64,000 nucleotides of DNA from positions 248,001 through 312,000 of the forward strand of contig CAWAEG010000001.1 of NCBI GenBank assembly GCA_963780895.1, read 5' to 3'. Below, piece by piece: positions 26,773-36,144 of this stretch. This DNA comes from DASQFI01 sp963780895 (GTDB lineage Bacteria; Acidobacteriota; Vicinamibacteria; Vicinamibacterales; SCN-69-37). The first letter of the stretch is position 1. Each line of letters begins with the position of its first letter. The translations under genes and the position numbers were made by a program. The notes under the pieces are model-generated. The model searched no databases. It saw only the letters and a list, made by a program, of their open reading frames with translations, and was not told the origin of the DNA.

Positions 26773-28365
26773 TTAGATGGCCGGCTCAGGCAGGGCCTTG
26801 CGATCGGCTTTACCGCTCGGCGTCAGCGGAATTTCAGCGATCGTCTCAAAACGATTCGGGATCATGTAGTCGGGAAGATGGGTCTTGAGATGCCTCTTCA
26901 ACGCCTCCACGTCCAACGGCGGCGTGCACGCGACGTACGCAACGATCACGATGACGCTCTCGGAGTACTTCTTCACGACAGCAACGCAGTCTTTGACTCG
27001 CGGGTAGTCTCGAATCCTATTCTCGATTTCGCCTAACTCAATCCGCAGTCCGCGAATCTTGACTTGCTGATCCTCCCGTCCGAGATACTCGACCTGGCCA
27101 TCGGGGAGCCAACGCGCGAGATCGCCGGTCCGGTAGATGCGCTCGTCAGGGTCGAGGGGATTGTGGATGAATCGTTCGGCCGTCAGGGCTGGGTCATTCA
27201 AATAGCCTCTGGCCAGTCCAACACCGGCAATGCACAACTCACCTGTCTCGCCAATGGCCACCTGATGGTCGCCGCTGAAGACGTACAACCTGGTGTTGTG
27301 GATCGGTCGTCCGATCGGAATCCGTTCAACGGGCGCGTCCGTCGGGCAATCGAAGTAACTGACGTCGACCGTCGCCTCCGTGGGGCCGTACAGATTCGTC
27401 AGGCGGGGTCCGGCTTCGCGCCGCCAGATTCTGTTGAACGCGAGGACATGACTGGGCGTGAGCGCCTCACCGCTCGCAAACACCTGCCGGACCGAGGCCA
27501 GGCGTTCGGCGACGACGGCATCTCGTCCATCGAGATAGTCCAGGAAGACGTTCAGCATGGAAGGGACAAAGTGCATCACGGTGACCTGATGCTTTCGGAT
27601 CGTTTCCACGATCGCGAGTGGATTTCGTTCGCCACGTGGCATCAGGAAGCACACCGTGGCGCCCTGGAGCGCCCACCAAAACAGTTCCCACACCGACACG
27701 TCAAAGGAATACGGCGTCTTCTGCATGATGACGTCGCCTTCCTGGATCGGATAGACGTGCTGCATCCAGTGGAGCCGGTTGACGACAGAGCGATGCTCGA
27801 TCATCACGCCCTTGGGCCTTCCCGTCGACCCGGACGTATAGATGACATACGCCAGATCCTCCGGCGTGCCAACGGCGGGGGGATTGGCCGTTGAACCCCG
27901 GTATACCGCTGGATCATCGAGGTTGACGATCCGCCCTTCAAACGTGACGGTCTTCGCGGTCTTGTGGTGGACAAGCAGAACCTGGATACCGCCGTCCTTC
28001 AACATGTAGTCGAGACGACCGGGCGGAGTGTCGGGTGCCAGCGGCAGGTACGCGGCGCCGGCTTTGAGAATCCCAAGGAGCCCGACCATCATGGCAAACG
28101 AGCGTTCCACCATGATTCCAACGATGTGTCCCGGTCCAACACCTTCGCCCCGCAAATAGTGAGCGAGTCGGTTGGCGCGCTCGTTGAGTTGCGCGAACGT
28201 CAGCACCGAGGTCCCCAACACGTCGTCGTGATCGCAGATGACCGCGATTCTGGATGAGTGGCGGTCGATCTGCGCCTCGATCAACCCGTGCAGGGTCACA
28301 TGGTGGGGAAACGGCGCCTCTGTCGCGTTGAAAGTCGCGATTCGCTTGAGATCGGCCTCGATCAT
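26773..28365 (-). CDS. Free-standing NRPS adenylation enzyme, predicted L-serine
   Basis: 530 residues: an A domain only, with no condensation or carrier domain. Core motifs are A3 AYVIYTSGSTGRPKGVM, A5 NLYGPTEATVDVS, A7 YRTGDLARWLPDG, A8 QVKIRGLRIELGEIE and A10 TPSGKADRKAL. Specificity positions inferred by alignment with the GrsA/EntF pocket (FDVSVWE, HFVPSML, VFASGEAL, NLYGPTEA, TVDVS, A10 Lys) give D-V-W-H-F-S-L-V-D-K, the EntF-type serine code. The start overlaps the dehydrogenase stop (ATGA). It probably loads serine onto a carrier encoded in the operon, as ZmaJ does in zwittermicin aminomalonyl-ACP synthesis. Confidence 0.9.
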   Translation of the reverse strand: MIEADLKRIATFNATEAPFPHHVTLHGLIEAQIDRHSSRIAVICDHDDVLGTSVLTFAQLNERANRLAHYLRGEGVGPGHIVGIMVERSFAMMVGLLGILKAGAAYLPLAPDTPPGRLDYMLKDGGIQVLLVHHKTAKTVTFEGRIVNLDDPAVYRGSTANPPAVGTPEDLAYVIYTSGSTGRPKGVMIEHRSVVNRLHWMQHVYPIQEGDVIMQKTPYSFDVSVWELFWWALQGATVCFLMPRGERNPLAIVETIRKHQVTVMHFVPSMLNVFLDYLDGRDAVVAERLASVRQVFASGEALTPSHVLAFNRIWRREAGPRLTNLYGPTEATVDVSYFDCPTDAPVERIPIGRPIHNTRLYVFSGDHQVAIGETGELCIAGVGLARGYLNDPALTAERFIHNPLDPDERIYRTGDLARWLPDGQVEYLGREDQQVKIRGLRIELGEIENRIRDYPRVKDCVAVVKKYSESVIVIVAYVACTPPLDVEALKRHLKTHLPDYMIPNRFETIAEIPLTPSGKADRKALPEPAI

Positions 28366-29504
28366 CGCACGCGATCTACCAACATCTTTCCCAGGATCTG
28401 TTCATGGATCTGCGTCGTGCCTTCAATGATTTCCAGGATCTTGGCGTCGCGATAGAACCGCGAGACCGGAGACGAGCTGTGGCACCCTGACGCTCCGCGG
28501 ATCTGCACCGCATCAGACGCGGCCCTCACGGCGGCTCGCGACGTGAAGTACTTGGCCATCAGCGTCTTTTCCAAGGCGTCTGGACGCCCGTCGTCTTCAG
28601 CCTGACACGCGCTCAAGCACAGATGACGGGCTGCCTCTGAATCGGTCCACATTCTCGTGATCAAGGATCGAATCATGCCGAGGTCCCCGACCGTTTGCGT
28701 CCCGATGGCCCGTGTGGCGGCATACGAGACGCTCTCTTCAAGACATCCTCTCAGGAGGCCTGCGCCGGAGCAGGCGGTGCTGATTCGTCCATAGTGCAGC
28801 GCGACGGCCGCGACATGCGAGAGGCCAAAGCCAGGTTTGCCGACGATGCTCGCGGTGGGCACCCGGACGTTTTCGAAGTGAAGCTCGGCAAGTCCAGCCG
28901 CGCGGAATCCCATCAACCCGCGAATGGGTTCTATGCTGAAACCAGGGGTCCCTTTGCTCACTACACAGGCGACGGAGTGTTGGCCGAGCATCCCAAACAC
29001 GAGAAAGATGTCAGCGAACTGCGCGCAGCTAATCCACTTCTTGTGTCCGTTCAGGATCAGCTCGCCATCGGTGGATGTCGGGGCATATTGGGTCACCAGA
29101 GCCTGCGTGTCACTCCCGGCGCCAGGCTCGGTCAACGCAAACGCGCCGATCGTTTCGCCGTTTGCCAACGATGGAAGCCATCGGGTTTTTTGTTCCGGTG
29201 TGCCCCACTTCAACAACGCCATCGACACCATGGCCTGGCACGTGATCACGTCTGTCAGGGCGGACGATCCCCTTCCCACGGCTTCGTTCAGCAAGCCGAA
29301 GGTGACCGTATTCCCGCCCTGCCCGGCGTAATCGCGCGGCAGCGTGAGTCCCAGATGACCGGCTTCGCCCAACAGCGAGATCACGGGCCGTGGAATCTGC
29401 TCTTCCCGATCCCAGGCTTCGGCAAACGGTTCCACGCTCAAGGAAACGAATTCCTTGAATGCGCTGTATTGGGCTTCCTGGCCCTCAGACAACAAGGGGG
29501 GCAT
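28362..29504 (-). CDS. Acyl-CoA dehydrogenase-like enzyme (FkbI/ZmaE/ZmaI type)
   Basis: 380 residues from ATG 29504, which overlaps the PKS stop by about 20 bp; longer frames upstream lie inside the PKS gene. The acyl-CoA dehydrogenase fold is clear: LGEAGHLGLTLPRDYAGQGG, GAFALTEPGAGSDTQALVTQ, HKKWISCAQFADIFLVFG and FYRDAKILEIIEGTTQIHEQ. In hydroxy/methoxymalonyl- and aminomalonyl-ACP pathways a dehydrogenase of this kind oxidises the carrier-bound intermediate after the 3-hydroxyacyl dehydrogenase. Gene order and the partner enzymes make that role much more likely than fatty-acid degradation. FAD-dependent, cytoplasmic. Confidence 0.9.
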   Translation of the reverse strand: MPPLLSEGQEAQYSAFKEFVSLSVEPFAEAWDREEQIPRPVISLLGEAGHLGLTLPRDYAGQGGNTVTFGLLNEAVGRGSSALTDVITCQAMVSMALLKWGTPEQKTRWLPSLANGETIGAFALTEPGAGSDTQALVTQYAPTSTDGELILNGHKKWISCAQFADIFLVFGMLGQHSVACVVSKGTPGFSIEPIRGLMGFRAAGLAELHFENVRVPTASIVGKPGFGLSHVAAVALHYGRISTACSGAGLLRGCLEESVSYAATRAIGTQTVGDLGMIRSLITRMWTDSEAARHLCLSACQAEDDGRPDALEKTLMAKYFTSRAAVRAASDAVQIRGASGCHSSSPVSRFYRDAKILEIIEGTTQIHEQILGKMLVDRVR

Positions 29505-32500
29505 CAAGGCGGAGCTCGCGTGAGGCGATTTTCCCGTACGCCGTATCCAGATCAGCCTGCAAATGGGCCGCGAGCCGCCGGACCCAGGGTTCCTGAAGGA
29601 TATTGGCATGCGAGCCTGGGATCCGGTGCACCCGGGCGCGACTCGTGGCCAATTCTCCCCAGCCGAATTCCGGGGCGCGGTGCGGAGACAGCAGCGGCAG
29701 CGCCCGCGCACGGAGGATTGTCACGGCACCCGCATACGGTTGTGGCTTGTAGGCAAGCTGCTGCTCGTATTGACCCTCGATCCAATCGATCGCGCTCTCG
29801 GGCGCATTCCACATCCCCAGGACGTCGCGAATATCGCTCCGCTGCTGCTGCGCGCTGTTTCCGAAATCACGCAGCACGTTGATTTTTCCCCGCAGTCGCG
29901 CCCCGAACTGTTCAGGCGTCACCCTCAGCAGGTCGTCCATGACCCAGTAGGGAAGGTTGCGCAGGAACTTCGTGACGCTGAATCGCGCGGGGATCGTTGG
30001 CAGCGCATGATCGATGAGGACGACGAGGGCGACACTGTCTCCCGCGGCCTGCAACTGCTGCGCCATCTCCCACGCGATCATCGATCCAGAGCAGTACCCG
30101 CCCAACAGATATGGCCCGTCCGGCCTCACCCGGCGAATAGCCTTGATGTAGCGAGTCGCCAGGGTCTCGATGCTCGGAAACCGTGGACCGTCGTCATCCC
30201 GTGCCCACTGCAAGCCGTAGAACGGTTGCTCGACGCTCAGGCTCCCAGCAAGCGAGTGGAACGGGAGGACCTCCCCGCCGATTCCATGAACACAAAAGAA
30301 GGGAGGCTTCGTGCCGCCTGGCTTGATGTTCACGAGCGGATCCTGCGCCACCTTGGGAGCAGCGGCACCAGGATCGACGACCGGCGCCAGTTGCGCAATC
30401 GTGGGATGCTCGAACAACGTTGCGAGTGGAAGCCGGCGTCCGAAGCGCTCCTCGATTTTTGCGAATAGCCTGATCGCGAGAAGTGAATGGCCGCCGACGT
30501 CGAAGAAGCTCGCGTGGATATCGGAGGTGTCGGTCCCAAGGACCTCGCGCCAGATCTCGTCGAGTGCCTGTTCTGTCGACGTCCGCGGATGAGCTGGCGT
30601 GCGGCCATTCGCCGGTACGTGCTCAGCGGGAATCGCGGTGCCGCCCCGTGCGAGAGTGAGAAGTTGCGTCGAATCGAAAGGCGTGTGTGATTCTTCCAGC
30701 AACTGATTGAGATCTTCCGGGCAGACAAGCACATGCCTCAGATCGGAATGCAGGAGGCGATTGAAGGCCTCCACGCCGTCTTCCGGGCGGATCGCTTTTT
30801 GTAGGAGCGCCTCTTTGACCCTTTCGAGCCCAGGCGCAATCTTCAGGTTGGCCAGTTGGCCGACGTCTTTCCAGCCTGGCCAGTTAATCGTCAGGGTGCG
30901 AAACCGGGCCTCACGGTTCGCGAACGAGCCGAACGCGTCAAGAAACGCGTTCGCGCCGCTGTATTCGGCGACCGCATAGGGCGTGAGGATGGACGTCATC
31001 GATGAAAACAGGACCAGAAAGTCCAGGGGCGCATCTTTGAAGAGCTCGAACAGCACGACCGAGCCGTACAGCTTCGGTGCCAGCACGGACTCGACATTTT
31101 CCTTCGTCTTGACCTGAATCAAGCCGTCACGGACCGTGCCCGCCGCGTGAATGACGCCATGAATCGCGCCGTAGCGCGACATCATCCGGTCTCGTACCTC
31201 CTGCATCTGCGCTCGATCGGCCACGTCCGCAACAACCACGTCGACCGCTGCTCCGGTGGCCTCGAGCTCCAGGAGCGCGGTGAGTGTCTGGCGGAGCGCA
31301 GGCGGGGCTTCAGTCGACACCGCGAGCGTTGGCCACATCGACCGTGCCGGCAGGGGCGTCCTCTTCGTGAGTACGAGCGACGCCTGGCACGTCGTGGCGA
31401 GATACCGGGCTATCACGAGCCCGATCCCACCTGCGCCTCCAGTGATGAGATACACACCGTGACGCCGGAGCGGGTGGTTTTGAAGCTGCTCGTTTGCCGC
31501 CTGGTCTGCACTCACGGCTGGCACGCCGACGTGGTGATATCGCGGCTCCCAGCGATAGCGGCCGCGGTACGCGATGACGCGGCTCTGCGGCGGAGCAGAA
31601 AACTCCGACAAGATCCTGATCAACAGTTCCTGCGGCTGGTCGTCGATCTTCCGGTCGTCAGCGAGATCGACGTTGAAGCACCTCACATTGGGAAACTCTT
31701 TGGGTATGACTCCACAGGCTCCCAGTACGGTCGCCATTCCAGGGTGAAGCGCTTCGTCGCCCGTCACATCGTGGAGTCCATTCGACACGACACCGATCGT
31801 GACGGGCACAGAGATGCCGAGATCCCCAATCGCTTTGGCAAGGGACAAGAGGCTGTTGAACGAGTAGTCCTGATTCAGTGCTGAGCCAGCGGTCGGCGAC
31901 TCGGTTCTCCTCAACGCCCCCAGGTGAACAATGTTCAGGGGGGCAGTCGAATCTGCCATGAGCCGCTCCAACAGCTGCCGATAGTGATCGGCGTGCGCGG
32001 GATTGATCTCAAAGGACCCGTCACCTCCACGGGCGAAGCGCTCGCCAGCCCGAACGAGTACGGCTGCGATTCCACGTCGATTCAGTTGCGCCTGGATCCC
32101 GGCGCCTCCGCCGTATTGATCTCCGACAATCAACCAGGTGGCAGTGTCCGGACGCGGTTCGCCATGAGCGGCCGGCACGTGCGTTCTTTCCCACGTGGGT
32201 GCGTAAAACCAGTTGTCCAGGCCGGCCGGATCAGAGTCGCGATCGCGGGATCGGGGATCTGGTGATGTGCGCGGCGCCGGTCGCAGCCAATGATCCTGAC
32301 GTTCGAATGGATATGTCGGCAGCGCTATCTTCTGCCTCTGACCCTCCGGGTGAGTGCGCTCCCAGTTGATGCTGACTCCCTTTGACCAGAGTTTCCCGAG
32401 ACCCTGCAGCACCAAAACGGCGTCCGACTCGCTTTCGTAATGATGACGCATGGAGAGAACGACGACGGGGTCGCCGGCGATGATCCGGTCGGGATGCTCC

Positions 32501-34983
32501 ATCGCAAGCACACTGAGTGTCCGGCCCGGTCCAACCTCGATGACAACGGCGTTCTTCTGCTGCCACAGGGTTCGTAACGCGTCGCTGAACCTGACGGTGT
32601 GCGTGGCGTGCTTGACCCAATACGCTGGGTCCGTCGCCTGGGAGTCCGTGATCCACGTCCCGCTCATGCCCGAGACGTACGGGATCGTCGGCCTGTGCAA
32701 GGCCACCTTCGCCACTTCGGCTGCAAACGCCTCCTGGATTGGCTCCAGCATGCGCGTGTGGAACGCGTGAGCGTTCTGGATGCGGCGACTGATGATCCCC
32801 GCCTCGGTCAGCCGGGTCTCGAACCACGCCACCGCGTCAACCGGCCCCGCGACAACGCACAAGCGAGGCCCATTGATGAGTGCAATCGACAGTGAGTCCG
32901 TGAGCAGGGGCCGAAGGTCGGTTTCCGACAACGTGACAGCCAGCATGCCGCCTTGAGGCAAGGCGCTGACGAGTCGGGCCCGAACGGCAATCAGCCGAAG
33001 CGCATCCTCGAGTGAAACAACCCCGGCGAGACAGGCCGCCACGTACTCGCCCATGCTGTGGCCGATCATGGCGTCCGGGGTGACGCCCCACGACTGCCAG
33101 AGCCGCGCCAAGGCGTACTCGATGGTGAACAAGGCCGGCTGCGCAAACAGGGTCGTATTGAGAGTCGACGTGTCGGGGTCCGCATCAGCGTGGCGTCCGA
33201 GCATTTTCTTGAAGTCGATCCCTTTCGGCGCCCCCTTCGTCTTCCAACGTTCACTCCTGGGGTAGATGACCTCTCTGATATCGACTCCGAGGTGCGGCTC
33301 GAGGATGTACGCGCATCGATCGACCTCGTCTCTGAACGTCTGCCACCTTTCATAGAGTCCGTGCGCCATGCCCACGTAGTGATCGCCAATGCCCGGGAGC
33401 AGGAAGATCACGGGACGGCGCGCCGACTCGCCTGTTCCGCCCGAGAGGACCCGTTTGCCATGGACGTCCGAAAGCGCGGCAATCGCATCCTCCCTGTCGA
33501 CACAAACCACAGCCCGTTTGCGTGGATATGCTTTGCGGCCGAGTTGCAGCGTGTACGCCACGTCGTCGAGGTTCGCGTGCGGCTCGCGCTCCAGGAAGTC
33601 CCGTAACCGACGGGTGGCCTGATCGAGCGCGGTTTCCGTCTTCGCGGAGAGCACGAGCACCTGGGCACCTGAGGCGTTTGCCGTCGCCGCAGATTCGGGC
33701 GCCTGCTCGAGGACGACATGTGCGTTTGTGCCGCCCATTCCTGTGGCCATGACACCCGCACGTCTCGGGCCATCGCTCGTCCAATTCAGCAGGCGGGTGT
33801 TGACGTAAAACGGCGTCGTCGCAAAGTCGATTTCGGGGTTGGCCTCCTTGAAATGAAGCGTCGGCGGAAGCTGGCGGTGCTTGAGTGCGAGCACGGTCTT
33901 GATCAGGCCGGCGACCCCTGCAGCGGCGTCCAGATGCCCGATGTTCGTCTTGACCGACCCGATGGCGCAATACCCGGACCGCTCTGCCGAGGCCCGAAAC
34001 GCCTTCGTCAGCGCCTTGACCTCGATCGGATCGCCGACGGGTGTCCCCGACCCGTGTCCCTCGACATAGCTGATGCTGTCGGCGGTGACGCCGGCGTTGG
34101 CGAGAGCCTCCACCACAACGTCGCTCTGGCTGTTGACGCTCGGCGCCGTGTAACCTGCCTTCTCCGAGCCGTCGTTGTTGACCGCCGAGCCCTTGATCAC
34201 GGCATGAATGGTGTCGCCACTCGAGATGGCATCGGCCAGCCGTTTGAGTACGAGGATGCCGCCGCCGCTGCCGAACACCGTGCCATTGGCGCCGGCATCG
34301 AAGGCTCTCACATGACCGTCGGGCGAGACGATGCCACCGCCGTCGTACAAGTAACCGGCACGGTGTGGAACCCGCACGGAGATGGCCCCGGCCATCGCCA
34401 TATCCGTCTCGCCGCTCAGGAGACTTTGCCTGGCGAGATGAACGGCCACCAACGAGGTTGAGCACGCCGTCTGAACGGTGATACTTGGGCCCTTGAGATT
34501 CAGCTTGTACGAAATTCTGGTGCTGAGAAAGTCTTTGTCATTCCCGATGAGCGTGGGAATGTACTCCTCGGCAAATCGGCGATTCAGGCCATGGGCCATG
34601 AAATAGGTGTTCATCGCCGATCCCGTGAACACGCCGACGCGTCCCTCGAACCGATCCGGATCACAGGCCGCGTGTTCGAGCGCCTCGTGGGCCAGCTCGA
34701 GCAGAAGACGCTGCTGCGGATCCATCGTCCGCGCCTCGAGCGGCGAGAACCCGAAAAACGCCGCATCGAAGGATCCGGGCTCCTCGAGCACCGGCGCGGC
34801 CTTGACGTAGTGCGGATCGTTCAGTTGCGAGCGGCTGACCCCCGCCTGCAGAAGCTCTTCGTCGGAAAACCGGGCGATGGATTCGATCCCCTCAGCCAAA
34901 TTCCGCCAGAATTCATCGAGGGTTCGCGCCCCTGGCCAGCGGCCAGCCATGCCGATGATCGCGACGTCAGATTCGTGATTCAT
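29485..34983 (-). CDS. Type I polyketide synthase, KS-AT-KR-ACP-TE
   Basis: 1832 residues from ATG 34983; upstream codons overlap the ACP gene. KS 1-425: Cys174 (TACSTS), His310 (EGHGSGT), His350 (NIGHLD). AT ~525-835: GHSMGE with Ser643, and HAFH at 739-742, a malonyl-CoA signature. KR ~1175-1375: GGAGGIG, FSSMTS and Tyr1341 (YSGANAF). ACP ~1470-1530: Ser1500 in DVGGHSLLA. TE ~1555-1832: nucleophile position is Cys1631 (GGYCSGS), with His1792 (GSHANIL). There is no internal DH; a DH domain sits on the first operon protein. A single complete module with its own release domain. Confidence 0.95.
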   Translation of the reverse strand: MNHESDVAIIGMAGRWPGARTLDEFWRNLAEGIESIARFSDEELLQAGVSRSQLNDPHYVKAAPVLEEPGSFDAAFFGFSPLEARTMDPQQRLLLELAHEALEHAACDPDRFEGRVGVFTGSAMNTYFMAHGLNRRFAEEYIPTLIGNDKDFLSTRISYKLNLKGPSITVQTACSTSLVAVHLARQSLLSGETDMAMAGAISVRVPHRAGYLYDGGGIVSPDGHVRAFDAGANGTVFGSGGGILVLKRLADAISSGDTIHAVIKGSAVNNDGSEKAGYTAPSVNSQSDVVVEALANAGVTADSISYVEGHGSGTPVGDPIEVKALTKAFRASAERSGYCAIGSVKTNIGHLDAAAGVAGLIKTVLALKHRQLPPTLHFKEANPEIDFATTPFYVNTRLLNWTSDGPRRAGVMATGMGGTNAHVVLEQAPESAATANASGAQVLVLSAKTETALDQATRRLRDFLEREPHANLDDVAYTLQLGRKAYPRKRAVVCVDREDAIAALSDVHGKRVLSGGTGESARRPVIFLLPGIGDHYVGMAHGLYERWQTFRDEVDRCAYILEPHLGVDIREVIYPRSERWKTKGAPKGIDFKKMLGRHADADPDTSTLNTTLFAQPALFTIEYALARLWQSWGVTPDAMIGHSMGEYVAACLAGVVSLEDALRLIAVRARLVSALPQGGMLAVTLSETDLRPLLTDSLSIALINGPRLCVVAGPVDAVAWFETRLTEAGIISRRIQNAHAFHTRMLEPIQEAFAAEVAKVALHRPTIPYVSGMSGTWITDSQATDPAYWVKHATHTVRFSDALRTLWQQKNAVVIEVGPGRTLSVLAMEHPDRIIAGDPVVVLSMRHHYESESDAVLVLQGLGKLWSKGVSINWERTHPEGQRQKIALPTYPFERQDHWLRPAPRTSPDPRSRDRDSDPAGLDNWFYAPTWERTHVPAAHGEPRPDTATWLIVGDQYGGGAGIQAQLNRRGIAAVLVRAGERFARGGDGSFEINPAHADHYRQLLERLMADSTAPLNIVHLGALRRTESPTAGSALNQDYSFNSLLSLAKAIGDLGISVPVTIGVVSNGLHDVTGDEALHPGMATVLGACGVIPKEFPNVRCFNVDLADDRKIDDQPQELLIRILSEFSAPPQSRVIAYRGRYRWEPRYHHVGVPAVSADQAANEQLQNHPLRRHGVYLITGGAGGIGLVIARYLATTCQASLVLTKRTPLPARSMWPTLAVSTEAPPALRQTLTALLELEATGAAVDVVVADVADRAQMQEVRDRMMSRYGAIHGVIHAAGTVRDGLIQVKTKENVESVLAPKLYGSVVLFELFKDAPLDFLVLFSSMTSILTPYAVAEYSGANAFLDAFGSFANREARFRTLTINWPGWKDVGQLANLKIAPGLERVKEALLQKAIRPEDGVEAFNRLLHSDLRHVLVCPEDLNQLLEESHTPFDSTQLLTLARGGTAIPAEHVPANGRTPAHPRTSTEQALDEIWREVLGTDTSDIHASFFDVGGHSLLAIRLFAKIEERFGRRLPLATLFEHPTIAQLAPVVDPGAAAPKVAQDPLVNIKPGGTKPPFFCVHGIGGEVLPFHSLAGSLSVEQPFYGLQWARDDDGPRFPSIETLATRYIKAIRRVRPDGPYLLGGYCSGSMIAWEMAQQLQAAGDSVALVVLIDHALPTIPARFSVTKFLRNLPYWVMDDLLRVTPEQFGARLRGKINVLRDFGNSAQQQRSDIRDVLGMWNAPESAIDWIEGQYEQQLAYKPQPYAGAVTILRARALPLLSPHRAPEFGWGELATSRARVHRIPGSHANILQEPWVRRLAAHLQADLDTAYGKIASRELRLDAPLVV

Positions 34984-35023
34984 CGCCAGCCGATCCGCCC
35001 GTCTCCGCGCTCCACCCGCTGGC

Positions 35024-35284
35024 TCACGTCGTACGTGGTGTCTTCGTGGCGACAAATGTCGCCGCGGCATTGAGCGACTTGAAATTCTCGATGTCCAGGT
35101 CGTCAGTGCCGACTTCGATGGCAAACCGCCGCTCGATGAACGTCATCAGCTGAATGGCGAACAACGAGTTGACGATGCCCGATTCGAACAGATTGTCGTC
35201 ATCGGCCAGGTTTGGCACATTGACGGCGCTCACGATGAACGCCTTGATCTGTCCTTTGATTTCCAGTTGCTGTGCTGTGGTCAT
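35024..35284 (-). CDS. Discrete acyl carrier protein (FkbJ-like)
   Basis: 86 residues from ATG 35284, which overlaps the dehydrogenase stop (ATGA). The attachment site is FESGIVNSLFAIQL, with Ser in NSL where common ACPs have DSL. The NSLFA(I/M)QL form is typical of the dedicated carriers of methoxymalonyl/hydroxymalonyl pathways. Helices flank it (LEIKGQIKAFIVSAVNV; FIERRFAIEVGTDDLDIENF). It should carry the glyceryl- or seryl-derived extender while the two dehydrogenases act on it, then deliver it to the KS. Confidence 0.9.
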   Translation of the reverse strand: MTTAQQLEIKGQIKAFIVSAVNVPNLADDDNLFESGIVNSLFAIQLMTFIERRFAIEVGTDDLDIENFKSLNAAATFVATKTPRTT

Positions 35285-36144
35285 AGGCTGTCCGAATATC
35301 GATAGAATCCCCTGCCGGTTTTCCGTCCCAAATGGCCGGCGTCCACCAATTGCTGCAAAAGGGGGCAGCAGCGGTACTTCGAGTCCAGAAAGCTGTCGTA
35401 GAGCACTTTGAGCGAACGCACAACGGTGTCCAAACCGATCAAGTCCGCCGTCTCGAGGGGACCCATCTTGTGGCCGTAGCACTTCTTGAAAATCGTGTCG
35501 ATCTGTTCGGCGATCGCGACATTCTCCTGCAGGGCAAACGCCGCCTCGTTCATGAAGACGTGCGAAAGCCGGCTTGACACAAAACCCGGCCAGTCGTTGA
35601 CCACGACGGCCGCCTTGTTCAGGCGAGCCAACAACTGCTGTACGACCTGAACGGTTCGGTCCGACGTCGCCGAGGCCCGGATCACTTCGACCGTGTTCGT
35701 CAAATGAGCGGGATTCATGAAATGCAGCCCGATGACGTTCGCCGGCCGCTTGGTGACACCGCCCAGGTGCGTGATCGACAAACACGACGTGTTCGCTCCG
35801 ATGCAGACCTCGGGCGGTATCGCTCGATCCAGGCGCTCGTACACGCACTTCTTGACGTCCCAGTCCTCCGTCACGTTCTCGACGATGAAGTCACAGGATG
35901 CCAGCGCCTCGAGGTGGGTCGTCAGAGTCAGGCGGGACGCGGCGTTCGCCTGGGTCACCTTCGGCAACGTCCTGGACACCAGCGGCGCACTTCGAACGCT
36001 GGACAACACGTCGGCCTTCGCACGCTGCAGGATGTCGTGAGAGACATCGACGACGACAACGCACAGGCCATGAAGCAGCAGGTCGGTGGCCACGCTGCTG
36101 CCGATATTGCCGGCTCCCACGACCCCGATCGTTTCGAGCGGCAT
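35281..36144 (-). CDS. 3-hydroxyacyl-CoA dehydrogenase-like enzyme (FkbK/ZmaG type)
   Basis: 287 residues. N-terminal Rossmann motif IGVVGAGNIGSSVATDLLLH, conserved CDFIVENVTEDWDVK, GANTSCLSIT, catalytic His region IGLHFMNPAHLTNTVEV and the C-terminal dimer domain (GPLETADLIGLDTV, GHLGRKTGRGFY). NAD-dependent oxidation of the 3-hydroxyl of carrier-bound glyceryl (or seryl) unit is the predicted step. Start and stop overlap its neighbours (TGATG upstream, ATGA downstream), showing tight cotranslation with the FkbH fusion and the ACP. Confidence 0.93.
   Translation of the reverse strand: MPLETIGVVGAGNIGSSVATDLLLHGLCVVVVDVSHDILQRAKADVLSSVRSAPLVSRTLPKVTQANAASRLTLTTHLEALASCDFIVENVTEDWDVKKCVYERLDRAIPPEVCIGANTSCLSITHLGGVTKRPANVIGLHFMNPAHLTNTVEVIRASATSDRTVQVVQQLLARLNKAAVVVNDWPGFVSSRLSHVFMNEAAFALQENVAIAEQIDTIFKKCYGHKMGPLETADLIGLDTVVRSLKVLYDSFLDSKYRCCPLLQQLVDAGHLGRKTGRGFYRYSDSL

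Noticed and set aside
34984..35124. Extension of the PKS N-terminus by 47 codons
   Set aside because: It would overlap the ACP gene and adds an Arg-rich stretch; the KS domain begins normally at MNHESDVAIIGMAGR.
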